Assembly: GCF_041549525.1 (NCBI RefSeq)
Contig: NZ_CP157456.1
Coordinates: 434,001-498,000 of the forward strand
Source of the DNA: Paenarthrobacter aurescens
GTDB taxonomy: Bacteria > Actinomycetota > Actinomycetes > Actinomycetales > Micrococcaceae
Direction of reading: 5' to 3'
Length of the DNA: 64,000 nucleotides
Shown in pieces: positions 10,569-18,591 of this stretch. Positions within the stretch are counted from its first letter, which is position 1. The number at the start of each line of letters is the position of its first letter. The notes beneath the pieces are model-generated. The model saw only the letters and a program-made list of their open reading frames with translations. It was not told where the DNA came from and ran no database searches. The position numbers and the translations under genes are program-made.

Positions 10569-11408
10569 ATGCGCAACAGAATTCTTACGGCAGGAGCAGG
10601 AGCCAGCGCCGCAGCACTGGCAGCAGCAATCGTCTTGGCTGTCCCCGCGCAGGCGGCGGAGGGCGATGCCCAGCTCTCTGTACTGCACGGTGTTCCCGGG
10701 TTGACCGTTGACGTCTGGGTCAACGGCGCACGGACCCTGGACGATTTCACTCCCGGCACTCTGGCCGGGCCGTTGGCACTTCCGCCCGGTGCTTACGATC
10801 TTGCCATTACCGCCTCCGACGCCGCCGATGCTTCCGCCCCGGTGATAGGGCCGGTGACCGTGACCTTGGCTGCGAACGGCAACTACACCGCTGTCGCCAA
10901 CCTTGATGCGGCCGGCAAGCCAACAGCGAACTTCTTCACCAACGACGTCTCGCGGATCGATGCCGGCAAGGGCAAGCTGACCGTCCGCCACACAGCCGCG
11001 GCACCAGCCGTGGACGTTCTGGCCGGCGGCACAGCTGTGGTGACCAATCTGGCCAATCCCAACGAGCAAACCCTTACCCTTGACCCCGGAACGATTTCGG
11101 CCGCCGTCGCCGCAGCAGGCACCACGGCACCTGTGATTGGCCCGGCAGATGTAACGGTGGCCGAAGGCACGCACACCATCGTCTACGCCTGGGGAAGCCT
11201 CACAGACAAGAACCTTCAACTGGCGGTTCAATCCATTGAAGGACTGCACTCGGCTCCAGGGTCCGTACCCGGTGCCCTGGACGGTCAATCGGGCGGTGTC
11301 TCTACAGAACAGATGGTCCTGGGCGGTGGGCTCGCTGCGGCAGCACTGCTGCTGATCGCCTTCGGCGCCGCCAGGGCCCGCACTGTCACCTCTGCGCGAA
11401 AGTCCTGA
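10569..11408 (+). CDS. Secreted DUF4397-domain protein with C-terminal membrane anchor
   Basis: 279 aa. A signal peptide (ending VPAQAAEG) is followed by two DUF4397 repeats, each opening with a hallmark: QLSVLHGVPGLTVDVWVNG at about residue 36 and KLTVRHTAAAPAVDVLAGG at about 138. A Ser/Gly linker, one membrane segment (LGGGLAAAALLLIAFGAA) and a basic tail RARTVTSARKS end the protein. The tail looks like a cell-wall sorting signal, but no LPXTG-type pentapeptide is visible. GAGGAGAAGG precedes the ATG. The downstream sortase gene makes a surface role likely. Confidence 0.8.
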   Translation: MRNRILTAGAGASAAALAAAIVLAVPAQAAEGDAQLSVLHGVPGLTVDVWVNGARTLDDFTPGTLAGPLALPPGAYDLAITASDAADASAPVIGPVTVTLAANGNYTAVANLDAAGKPTANFFTNDVSRIDAGKGKLTVRHTAAAPAVDVLAGGTAVVTNLANPNEQTLTLDPGTISAAVAAAGTTAPVIGPADVTVAEGTHTIVYAWGSLTDKNLQLAVQSIEGLHSAPGSVPGALDGQSGGVSTEQMVLGGGLAAAALLLIAFGAARARTVTSARKS

Positions 11409-11441
11409 AACCAAGCAACAGCATGAGATAAAAGCGGATCA

Positions 11442-11474
11442 TGTCCTGGCTGTCCGATAACGACAGCCAGGACA
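11442..11474 (+). terminator. Perfect 13-bp hairpin after the DUF4397 gene
   Basis: TGTCCTGGCTGTC (11442-11454) and GACAGCCAGGACA (11462-11474) are perfect inverted copies around a 7-base loop, 34 bases after the DUF4397 stop. No U-tract follows, as in many actinobacterial terminators. The hairpin lies upstream of the preferred sortase start, so it may attenuate transcription into the sortase-sigma genes. Confidence 0.6.
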
Positions 11475-11530
11475 CACCCGCATCAACCACGGCAGCTGAA
11501 GCATCCTGCCGGGAACCGCCAGGAAGCGCC

Positions 11531-12247
11531 ATGACATCAAGTGAGCCAAGAAGCCGACGGTCGTTTGTCCTTGCCGCTATGGGAGTGCTGATTCTCACGG
11601 CGTGCGGAACCGCGACGCCGACCACCGGCAGCAGTGTTTCACGTGCTGCCGGAGGGGCCAGCGGCCCGGACTCCAGCGTGCAGCAAACGCAACTGTCCCC
11701 GCCTGCAGTGCCCTCACCACCCGCACTGTCCTCCCCGCTTGGAGTGCCCTCCTCACCTGCCGCAGTCCCCTTACGTGGCACAACTCCCACACAGCCCGCA
11801 GCGGCTCCACCACCTGCCACCCTCCAAGTGGCCGGGACGTCCATTGACATGCCCGTCATCCCCGTGGGCGTGGCACCCGGCGGGGCAATGGAGATACCGG
11901 AGACCTTTTACCAGGCAGGGTGGTACAGGTTTGGACCGGCCCCCGGAGCCGCGGAAGGCACAGCTGTCCTGGCTGGTCACATTGACACCACCTCGGACCA
12001 AGCACCGTTCTCCCAGTTGAAATCGTTGCCCGCCGGAACCTTGATTACGGTAGGGCGACAGGGCGCTCCCGCACTGAACTACCGCGTTGTTTCCGTCACG
12101 CTGATGGCCAAGGACGCCTTCGACGGCGAATCGCTGTTCCGCCGGGCCGGGCCACACGAACTCAAGGTGGTTACCTGCGGAGGCAGATGGCTGGACGAAC
12201 GAATGGACTACAGCGACAATGTGATTGTCACCGCGGTCCTTGAATAA
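11531..12247 (+). CDS. Class F sortase (lipoprotein-type N-terminus)
   Basis: 238 aa from the ATG at 11531; an upstream ATG at 11441 would place the hairpin at 11442-11474 inside the gene. The N-terminus carries a lipobox (LILTAC) and a Pro/Ser linker. The sortase domain shows the catalytic His in VLAGHIDTT, the catalytic Cys in LKVVTCGG and the following conserved Arg (GGRW). Sortase F enzymes are cysteine transpeptidases or proteases of the actinobacterial surface. The gene lies between a DUF4397 surface protein and a sigma/anti-sigma pair. Its substrate is not obvious because the neighbour lacks an LPXTG. Confidence 0.85.
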   Translation: MTSSEPRSRRSFVLAAMGVLILTACGTATPTTGSSVSRAAGGASGPDSSVQQTQLSPPAVPSPPALSSPLGVPSSPAAVPLRGTTPTQPAAAPPPATLQVAGTSIDMPVIPVGVAPGGAMEIPETFYQAGWYRFGPAPGAAEGTAVLAGHIDTTSDQAPFSQLKSLPAGTLITVGRQGAPALNYRVVSVTLMAKDAFDGESLFRRAGPHELKVVTCGGRWLDERMDYSDNVIVTAVLE

Positions 12248-12299
12248 GCATCCCAGCCCGGCCGTGGTCCTCGTCGCTGACGCCGGGAAGGAGTCTCCT

Positions 12300-12878
12300 T
12301 TGGTATCCCCAAACGAGGTTCCCTCCGCCTGGGACGATACTTTGACTGCCTCATTCATGGCGGGGGATGAGTCCGCTCTTGTGGCTGCTTACAGGGAGTT
12401 TGCGCCGCTGGTGCACGCGCTCGCCTTGAGGTCCCTGAGAGACCGTGCAGCGGCCGATGACGCCACGCAAGAGGTCTTCATCCGCGTTTGGCGTTCCCGG
12501 GACACCTTCAACCCCGAGGTGGCACGGCTGCCTGCATGGATAGTAGGCATCACGCGCCACGTCATTGCTGACGCCCACTCTGCCTCAAACCGGGAGGTTC
12601 GCAGAGTCCTTGCCGTGGCCCAGGTCCACGACGCCGGCGGCGAAGACCCCTCGGAGGAAGCTGTGGAGGTGCTGGCCGACAGGCTGCTCCTGGACGGCGA
12701 ACTGGACCGGCTCGGTGAACCGCAGGGTGCCATCATGAAACTGGCGTTCTACGAAGACCTGACGCACGAGCAAATTTCCCGCAGGCTTGAACTACCGCTT
12801 GGTACGGTCAAGAGCCACATTCGACGCAGCTTGATCCATCTAAGAAGCAGATTGGAGGTTGACCATGCCGCATATTGA
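12300..12878 (+). CDS. ECF sigma factor, SigK-like
   Basis: 192 aa from the TTG at 12300, preferred because AAGGAG lies 6 bases upstream; the longer in-frame start at 12225 would sit inside the sortase gene. Region 2 is visible as DDATQEVFIRVWRSRDTF and region 4 as LTHEQISRRLELPLGTVKSHI. It overlaps the anti-sigma gene, the normal pairing for regulated ECF factors. By analogy with mycobacterial SigK, whose targets include secreted fasciclin proteins, the DUF4397 gene and the fasciclin gene at 30002 are candidate targets (inference supported by promoter-like sequences). Confidence 0.85.
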   Translation: MVSPNEVPSAWDDTLTASFMAGDESALVAAYREFAPLVHALALRSLRDRAAADDATQEVFIRVWRSRDTFNPEVARLPAWIVGITRHVIADAHSASNREVRRVLAVAQVHDAGGEDPSEEAVEVLADRLLLDGELDRLGEPQGAIMKLAFYEDLTHEQISRRLELPLGTVKSHIRRSLIHLRSRLEVDHAAY

Positions 12879-13647
12879 TCCGGAAGAGTTGAGCCTCCTT
12901 GCCCTGTACGGTGATTGGCTCGATGAGGAAGGCCGCCAGCACCTGAGAAGCTGCGATGCGTGCTCCGCGGAATACGCCGCACTTCGCCGCGCCGTGGACG
13001 CCATGAAAACGACGCCGGACAGCAGCAGCTTTGAGTCGCCCGGCCCCAACGTGTGGGCTGGTATTCACCGCGAACTGGGTTTGTCCGAAGCGAACCGGGA
13101 CGATCCGCTGGGCCCGGCAACGGAAGCTGAAGCCAGCACGCCCGCCCCTGCCGGTCCGCCCGAAACGGGGCAACCCTCGGAGCCACCCACAGACATACGT
13201 TCACGTGGGAAGCGCCGCCAACCGTGGCAACGCCGTGGGACCTGGCTGGCGGTTGCCGCAGCAGGAGCATTGGTGATTGCCGGCGCAACCCTGTGGAATA
13301 TCAACCAGGCGCCAACACCCTTGGCGCGAGCGGAGTTGTCGCCACTTGCCCAGCACACTGCCACAGGATCAGCAAAGGTCCTCGAGGGCGCGGACGGATC
13401 ACGAACCCTGGAAGTCTCCCTCAGCAAGGACGAAGCACAGGGCTACCAGGAAGTATGGCTTATTGGCTCGGACCTCAAGCGGTTGATCAGTCTGGGAATC
13501 ATGAAGTCTGATTCGGGTACTTTCCCGCTTCCTGCGGGCCTGGATCTGGCTGATTTCCCCATTGTGGATGTTTCGGATGAGCCACTGGACGGCAATCCCG
13601 GCCACTCCAGTGTGAGCATTGTCCGGGGATCGCTCAGCAGCGGGTAG
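12865..13647 (+). CDS. RskA-like anti-sigma factor
   Basis: 260 aa from the ATG at 12865, which has GGAGG 6 bases upstream. The N-terminal anti-sigma domain has a zinc-binding pattern (RQHLRSCDACSAEY, H-x3-C-x2-C). A Pro-rich linker and a single membrane segment (WLAVAAAGALVIAGATLW, about residues 132-150) lead to an extracytoplasmic RskA domain (EVSLSKDEAQGYQEVWLIG, later GHSSVSIVRG). It should hold the neighbouring sigma factor at the membrane until proteolysis releases it. It overlaps the sigma gene by 14 bp. Confidence 0.85.
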   Translation: MPHIDPEELSLLALYGDWLDEEGRQHLRSCDACSAEYAALRRAVDAMKTTPDSSSFESPGPNVWAGIHRELGLSEANRDDPLGPATEAEASTPAPAGPPETGQPSEPPTDIRSRGKRRQPWQRRGTWLAVAAAGALVIAGATLWNINQAPTPLARAELSPLAQHTATGSAKVLEGADGSRTLEVSLSKDEAQGYQEVWLIGSDLKRLISLGIMKSDSGTFPLPAGLDLADFPIVDVSDEPLDGNPGHSSVSIVRGSLSSG

Positions 13648-13681
13648 CCTGATCCCCATACCCGAAGGACAGGAGGCCACA

Positions 13682-14422
13682 GTGGCTAAAACGACGGTGG
13701 CTAAAACGACAGTGGCTAAAACGACCACGACGGCGGCTGGAGAGTCTTCGCTCCGGACCACAGTGTCCGGGCTCATGGGCGAACTGGCTGCACTGGAAGA
13801 ACCCCGGGCCCGCGAAGTGAATGAGAAACACGGCGATGACCACGGGGTCAATCTCAGCAAGCTCCGCGCCATAGCAAAGAGGCTGAAGACCCAGCAGGAT
13901 CTTTCCCGCGAGCTGTGGGGTACGGGTGACACTGCGGCCAGGCTGCTGGCTCTCCTTATCTGCCGGCCCAAGGCCTTTGAACGTGATGAGCTGGACAGCA
14001 TGTTGCGGGAAGCCCGGACACCCAAGGTGCAGGACTGGCTGGTCAATTACGTGGTCAAGAAGAGCCCGCACTCCGAAGAGCTGCGGATGGCCTGGTTTTC
14101 GGACCCGGATCCTGTGGTGGCCAGTGCCGGCTGGGCTCTGACCTCAGAGCGTGTTGTCAAAAAGCCCGAGGGCTTGGACCTGGCGCATTTGCTGGACATC
14201 ATCGAGGCCGGGATGAAGGAAGCACCGGACCGTCTTCAGTGGGCCATGAACCATTGCCTGGCGCAGATCGGGATCGAGTTCCCGGAGTACAGGGCCAGGG
14301 CGCTGGATATTGGAGAGCGCCTGGAGGTGCTGAAGGACTACCCTACGCCGCCCAACTGCACCTCGCCGTTCGCGCCGGCCTGGATCAACGAAATGGTGCG
14401 GCGCCAGGCTGTGCAGGTCTAA
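13682..14422 (+). CDS. DNA alkylation repair (AlkD-like) HEAT-repeat protein
   Basis: 246 aa, predicted to be an all-helical HEAT-like repeat protein of the AlkC/AlkD superfamily, which excises alkylated bases. Seen: NLSKLRAIAKRL, ELWGTGDTAARLLALLI and EELRMAWFSDPDPVVASAGWAL. GTG start chosen because AGGAGG lies 5 bases upstream. The first 15 residues are three copies of VAKTT, encoded by a 15-bp tandem repeat, so copy-number variation would only alter a disposable N-terminus. It is preceded directly by the anti-sigma gene (34 bp gap) but need not share its function. Confidence 0.7.
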   Translation: MAKTTVAKTTVAKTTTTAAGESSLRTTVSGLMGELAALEEPRAREVNEKHGDDHGVNLSKLRAIAKRLKTQQDLSRELWGTGDTAARLLALLICRPKAFERDELDSMLREARTPKVQDWLVNYVVKKSPHSEELRMAWFSDPDPVVASAGWALTSERVVKKPEGLDLAHLLDIIEAGMKEAPDRLQWAMNHCLAQIGIEFPEYRARALDIGERLEVLKDYPTPPNCTSPFAPAWINEMVRRQAVQV

Positions 14423-14456
14423 CGCAGCGAATCCAACGCAGCGAGGGAAGGCCTGA

Positions 14457-14858
14457 TCAGCCTCTGTTGCGGTGCATCATCCGGTAGGTGAGCTCGGCAA
14501 GGAGCTCTTCGTCGGAGAGGTGCGAAGCCCTGGCGATCGGGGCGATTGGAACGGTAACGCGGGGCGGTCCCTGCCGTGATTCGTCCCCGGACCGCATATC
14601 GTCGGGAGTGATCATTTCCGGGGCAAAGTTGGACTTGCCCTTCAGGACCTCGGACACTGAACCGGCCCTCCATCCCAAGGCGTGCTCAAGCTTGCGTTGG
14701 TTGATTTCTTGCGTGCGCCTTGTCCCGGATTCCAGTGTGCGGACGGTTTTGATGGCTGTTCCAGCCTGCTTGGCCAGCTGAACCTGGCTCAACCCTTGCG
14801 CCAGGCGTTCTTCCTTGATCAAGCGGCCTATGGTTTGCAGTGCTTCAAGTTCATCCAC
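14457..14858 (-). CDS. XRE-family transcriptional regulator
   Basis: 133 aa from the GTG at 14858; a TTG at 14891 would add 11 residues, and neither has a strong ribosome site. The helix-turn-helix spans about residues 10-60 (GLSQVQLAKQAGTAIKTVRT, then LESGTRR and LEHALGWRAGSVSEVL). The C-terminal half is polar with LSDEELLAELTYRMM and may mediate dimerisation. It is transcribed towards the AlkD-like gene. Target unknown. Confidence 0.75.
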   Translation of the reverse strand: MDELEALQTIGRLIKEERLAQGLSQVQLAKQAGTAIKTVRTLESGTRRTQEINQRKLEHALGWRAGSVSEVLKGKSNFAPEMITPDDMRSGDESRQGPPRVTVPIAPIARASHLSDEELLAELTYRMMHRNRG

Positions 14859-15010
14859 GATTCCCAGTTTTCCATAGGCAATAGTAGGCAATCAAATCCG
14901 TGCGGCAAATACGCCGCAATGAGCCGTTCCACACCGCCCCGCGATAGCCCCTCGAATTCGCTGGAGCAAGAAAACGTCAGGCTACTTGGTATCAATGCGA
15001 TCACGTTATG

Positions 15011-15024
15011 TGTAAGCGCTTGCA
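15011..15024. promoter_or_regulatory. LacI/CcpA-type operator upstream of the second sugar importer
   Basis: TGTAAGCGCTTGCA is a 14-bp palindrome with one mismatched pair and the AAGCGCTT core typical of LacI-family operators. It lies 84 bases before the binding-protein start. The LacI regulator encoded at 18592, the last gene of this cluster, is the likely ligand. Confidence 0.7.
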
Positions 15025-15107
15025 TTCTGATGAGGATGGTAGTTAGTGTGAGCGTCACCACATCAATTGCGCCGCCGAATCTTTGTACTCAGCGAGGAGT
15101 CTTTAGC

Positions 15108-16454
15108 ATGAAGAAAACCAAGTACCTGCTACCGGTCGCAGCCGCCGGTGTCCTGGCACTTACCCTTTCCGCCTGTAGCGGAGATGGTGGCGGCGGTGGA
15201 TCCACCGCCGGCTCGGATGATTGCTCCGCCTACGAAAGCTATGGCAAGCATGACGGCAAGACCGTCTCCGTCTACTCCACCATCGTGGATATCGAAGCAA
15301 CCAACCTCGAGGAATCCTGGTCGCAGTTCGAGAACTGCACCGGCATCACCGTCAAGTATGAGGGCAGCAAGGAATTCGAAACGCAGATCGGCGTCCGTGC
15401 CCAGTCCGGCACCGCCCCCGACGTAGCGATCTTCCCGCAGCCAGGCCTTCTTGCCACCCAGGCACGTGCCGGATACCTGAAGCCCGCTCCGAAGACCGTC
15501 TCCGATCTGGTGGACAAGAACTGGTCGCCGGACTGGAAGAAGTACGGCACCGTGGACGGCACGTACTACGCCGCACCGATGCTCGCCAACGTCAAGGGCT
15601 TTGTTTGGTACGCGCCCAAGACCTTCAAGGACAAGGGCTGGGAAGTCCCCAAGACGTGGGACGAAATGATTGAACTGTCCAAGAAGATCGCGGCTGACGA
15701 TCCCAACATGAAGCCGTGGTGTGCAGGCTTCGAATCCGGTGAAGCAACCGGCTGGCCAGGCACCGACTGGATCGAGGACGTTGTCCTCCGTGCCCACGGA
15801 CCCGAGGTCTATGACCAGTGGGTGGCACACCAGATCCCGTTCAACGACCCCAAGATTGTTGATTCCTTCAACAAGGCCGGCGACATCCTGCTCAACCCGG
15901 ACATGGTGAACGGCGGCTTCGGTGACGTCCGCACCATCCTGAGCACCGGTTTCGCCCAGGCCGGCCAGCCGGTCCTGGATGGCACCTGCGCCATGCACCA
16001 CCAGGCCAACTTCCAGGCTGCCAACTGGCCTGCAGGAACCAACGTTGCCGAGGATGGCGATGTATGGGCCTTCATCACCCCGCCGATTGACGAGAGCAAG
16101 GGCAAGGCAGTCACCGGTGGCGGCGAAATGGTTGGCGCTTACAAGGACACCCCCGAAGTTCAGTCCTTCCTGGCCTACCTGGCCAGCGCCGACTTCGCCA
16201 ACAACCGCGTCAAGCTTGGCGGCGTAGTCAGTGCAAACAAGGGCCTGGATCCCAACAACGCCCAGTCTGACCTGGACAAGCTGACCGTCCAGATCCTTCA
16301 GGACCCGGAGACTGTGTTCCGGTTTGACGGCTCTGACCTGATGCCCAGTGCAGTTGGCTCCAACTCTTTCTGGAAGGGCATTGTGCAGTGGATCAACGGC
16401 ACCTCCTCCCAGGATGTTGCCAACAGCATCGAGTCCAGCTGGCCTAAGAGCTAA
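15108..16454 (+). CDS. Sugar ABC substrate-binding lipoprotein, alpha-glucoside (AglE)-like
   Basis: 448 aa from the ATG at 15108, which has GAGGAG 8 bases upstream; the open frame extends further left but without a credible start. The lipobox is ALTLSAC. Family features: SVYSTIVDIEATNLEESW, a mid-protein stretch ESGEATGWPGTDWIED and a C-terminal WKGIVQWINGTSSQDV. The GWP.TDW.ED stretch is one I associate with AglE-type alpha-glucoside binding proteins. It is the first gene of an operon with two permeases, with a hairpin after it. The sugar is inferred, not proven. Confidence 0.8.
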   Translation: MKKTKYLLPVAAAGVLALTLSACSGDGGGGGSTAGSDDCSAYESYGKHDGKTVSVYSTIVDIEATNLEESWSQFENCTGITVKYEGSKEFETQIGVRAQSGTAPDVAIFPQPGLLATQARAGYLKPAPKTVSDLVDKNWSPDWKKYGTVDGTYYAAPMLANVKGFVWYAPKTFKDKGWEVPKTWDEMIELSKKIAADDPNMKPWCAGFESGEATGWPGTDWIEDVVLRAHGPEVYDQWVAHQIPFNDPKIVDSFNKAGDILLNPDMVNGGFGDVRTILSTGFAQAGQPVLDGTCAMHHQANFQAANWPAGTNVAEDGDVWAFITPPIDESKGKAVTGGGEMVGAYKDTPEVQSFLAYLASADFANNRVKLGGVVSANKGLDPNNAQSDLDKLTVQILQDPETVFRFDGSDLMPSAVGSNSFWKGIVQWINGTSSQDVANSIESSWPKS

Positions 16455-16459
16455 CTCCC

Positions 16460-16510
16460 AAAGTGCTGCCTCCCCTGACTGGAACCCCCAGCCGGGGAGG
16501 CAGTGCTTTT
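16460..16510 (+). terminator. Hairpin between binding protein and permease genes
   Basis: CTGCCTCCCC (16466-16475) pairs with GGGGAGGCAG (16494-16503). The stem extends outward by AAAGTG/TGCTTT with two wobble pairs, and a short T run ends at 16510. It looks like a leaky terminator that would keep the binding protein more abundant than the permeases. Confidence 0.7.
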
Positions 16511-16550
16511 CCCGGAACTTAGTGATTCACTCACGCCCCGGAGGTTGGGT

Positions 16551-17516
16551 ATGGAATTCGTTGGAGAGAAACTCCTTCAAGTAGTGATAGCCCTGGCAAT
16601 ATTCGCCGCGGTTATTGGCATCATCATGCTGGTGGTGGACAGGGCCCCTAAATCCATCAAGGACAAAGTAACCGTTGCGGGCTTCCTTGCCCCCGCGGCC
16701 ATCCTGATGCTGGTTGGCCTGGTCTATCCGGCCGTCCGCACGTCAATGCTGGCGTTCACCGATGCCGGCGGCAACGCCAACGGCTTCGACAACTTTGTAT
16801 GGATGTTCACGCAGCCCGAGGCTCTGACCACGCTGCGGAACACCGTCATTTGGACAGTCCTGGTGCCATTGCTGTCCACTGGCTTTGGACTTGCCTACGC
16901 AGTGTTCATTGACAAAGCCCGCGGAGAGCGGGTCCTGAAGTCGCTCGTGTTTATGCCGATGGCCATCTCCTTTGTGGGCGCCGGCATCATCTGGAAGCTT
17001 GTTTATGACTACCGTGGCCCGAACATCGAGCAGACCGGCGTCATCAACTTCTTCCGGGACGCCTTGGGCATGGATCCCAAGCAGTTCCTTCTGGATGCCC
17101 CGGAGAACACTTTCTTCCTGATCATCGTGATGGTCTGGATCCAGACTGGCTTTGCCATGGTGATTCTCTCTGCGGCCATCAAGGGTGTGCCCGTGGAACT
17201 CATCGAGGCAGCCCGTCTTGACGGTGCCAACGCCTGGCAGCAGTTCCGCAATGTCACGGTCCCCGGCATCCGTGGAGCCCTGGTGGTGGTGCTGACAACC
17301 ATCACCATTGCCACCCTGAAGGTGTTCGACATTGTCCGAACCATGACAGCAGGCAATTACGACACCTCCGTGGTGGCCAACGAAATGTACACACAGGCCT
17401 TCCGTGCCGGTGAACCGGGACGTGGTGCCGCTCTGGCCCTGGTCCTGTTCCTCATGGTGCTGCCGATCGTCGTGTACAACGCTCGAGTCCTTCGCAAGCA
17501 AAGGGAGATCCATTGA
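16551..17516 (+). CDS. Sugar ABC transporter permease (AglF-like)
   Basis: 321 aa from the ATG at 16551, with GGAGG 6 bases upstream. Unusually, a first hydrophobic segment (LLQVVIALAIFAAVIGIIMLVV) comes before the standard permease start (VTVAGFLAPAAILMLVGLV), giving about seven membrane segments. The EAA loop reads ELIEAARLDGANAWQQF. The stop overlaps the TTG start of the next permease. Confidence 0.88.
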   Translation: MEFVGEKLLQVVIALAIFAAVIGIIMLVVDRAPKSIKDKVTVAGFLAPAAILMLVGLVYPAVRTSMLAFTDAGGNANGFDNFVWMFTQPEALTTLRNTVIWTVLVPLLSTGFGLAYAVFIDKARGERVLKSLVFMPMAISFVGAGIIWKLVYDYRGPNIEQTGVINFFRDALGMDPKQFLLDAPENTFFLIIVMVWIQTGFAMVILSAAIKGVPVELIEAARLDGANAWQQFRNVTVPGIRGALVVVLTTITIATLKVFDIVRTMTAGNYDTSVVANEMYTQAFRAGEPGRGAALALVLFLMVLPIVVYNARVLRKQREIH

Positions 17517-18475
17517 CAGCCACGCCAGCCCCGAAAGAGGCCTCCAAGGCCACCCGGCAGCGTCCTGGATCCGATCCCACGGAGGACGCCCAGCCGATCA
17601 TGCGCCGGGTCAAGACGAAGCTCACCTCCAAGTGGGCAACAGCGGCAGCCATCATCATCGCCGTCGTATGGTCCGTACCAACGGTGGGGCTCTTCATTAC
17701 CTCGCTCCGTCCCGCCGCCAAGCAGGTGGGTCCCCGCTCCAATGGCTGGTGGAATGCCTTTGTTGATTGGGACTTCACGCTCAAGAACTACGTGGATGTG
17801 CTGACTCCCGCGGGCTCCCAATCAGCGAACCTCTCGCAGTACTTTGTGAACTCCATCGCGATTGTCATCCCCGTCACGATCTTCGTGCTGGTGCTGGCGT
17901 CCATGGCTGCTTACGTTTTCGCGTGGGGCAAGTTCAAGGGCCGCGACGCACTCTTCATTTTCGTCTTTGCCCTGCAGATCATCCCGCTCCAGATGGCACT
18001 GATTCCGCTGCTGCAGTTCTTCACGCAGACGCTCAACCTGCCGGCCGGTTCTTACGCGCAGCTGTGGATTGCCCACACCATGTTCGGTCTTCCGCTGGGC
18101 ATTTTCCTCCTCCACAACTTCATCTCCGAAATTCCCGGTGAAGTCATCGAGGCGGCAAGGGTGGACGGCGCCGGGCACAGCACCATCTTCTGGCGGATCA
18201 TCCTGCCGCTCTCCGTTCCGGCACTCGCTTCGCTGGCGATCTTCCAGTTCCTCTGGGTGTGGAATGACCTGCTGGTGGCTCTGGTGTTCTCCGGCGGTAC
18301 GGCAGACGTTGCTCCCATTACGCAGCGGCTGGCGGAGATCTCCGGTACCCGTGGTGCCAGGGATTACCTGAACCCCGCGGCAGCGTTCGTCTCCATCATC
18401 ATCCCGCTCCTGGTGTTCTTCGGACTGCAGCGCTACTTCGTGCGCGGCCTGCTTTCCGGCGGCCTCAAGGGCTAG
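17513..18475 (+). CDS. Sugar ABC transporter permease (AglG-like)
   Basis: 320 aa with a TTG start overlapping the previous stop and AGGGAG upstream. A cytoplasmic N-terminus of about 40 residues is followed by six membrane segments. The EAA loop reads EVIEAARVDGAGHSTIFWRI, and the C-terminus QRYFVRGLLSGGLKG is MalG-like. As in the first importer, no ATPase gene is adjacent. Confidence 0.88.
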   Translation: MTATPAPKEASKATRQRPGSDPTEDAQPIMRRVKTKLTSKWATAAAIIIAVVWSVPTVGLFITSLRPAAKQVGPRSNGWWNAFVDWDFTLKNYVDVLTPAGSQSANLSQYFVNSIAIVIPVTIFVLVLASMAAYVFAWGKFKGRDALFIFVFALQIIPLQMALIPLLQFFTQTLNLPAGSYAQLWIAHTMFGLPLGIFLLHNFISEIPGEVIEAARVDGAGHSTIFWRIILPLSVPALASLAIFQFLWVWNDLLVALVFSGGTADVAPITQRLAEISGTRGARDYLNPAAAFVSIIIPLLVFFGLQRYFVRGLLSGGLKG

Positions 18476-18480
18476 GAATT

Positions 18481-18530
18481 GCGGCCCCCGGTTACGCAGC
18501 GCGTTACGTGGCTGCGTAACCGAGGGCCGC
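18481..18530. terminator. 20-bp stem terminator after the importer operon
   Basis: The arms 18481-18500 and 18511-18530 are inverted copies with one mismatch (core CGGTTACGCAGC / GCTGCGTAACCG) around a 10-base loop, beginning 5 bases after the permease stop. There is no T run. It separates the importer genes from the LacI gene. Confidence 0.8.
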
Positions 18531-18591
18531 GATCCACAACTACAGACTTAAGGTGTGAAGGCGGAGCAACGGCGGCCGGAGAGGGGAGCCT

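Noticed and set aside
14682..15107. 142-codon N-terminal extension of the alpha-glucoside binding protein frame
   Set aside because: It overlaps the XRE gene and contains the operator; the lipoprotein signal at 15108 with a good ribosome site marks the real start.
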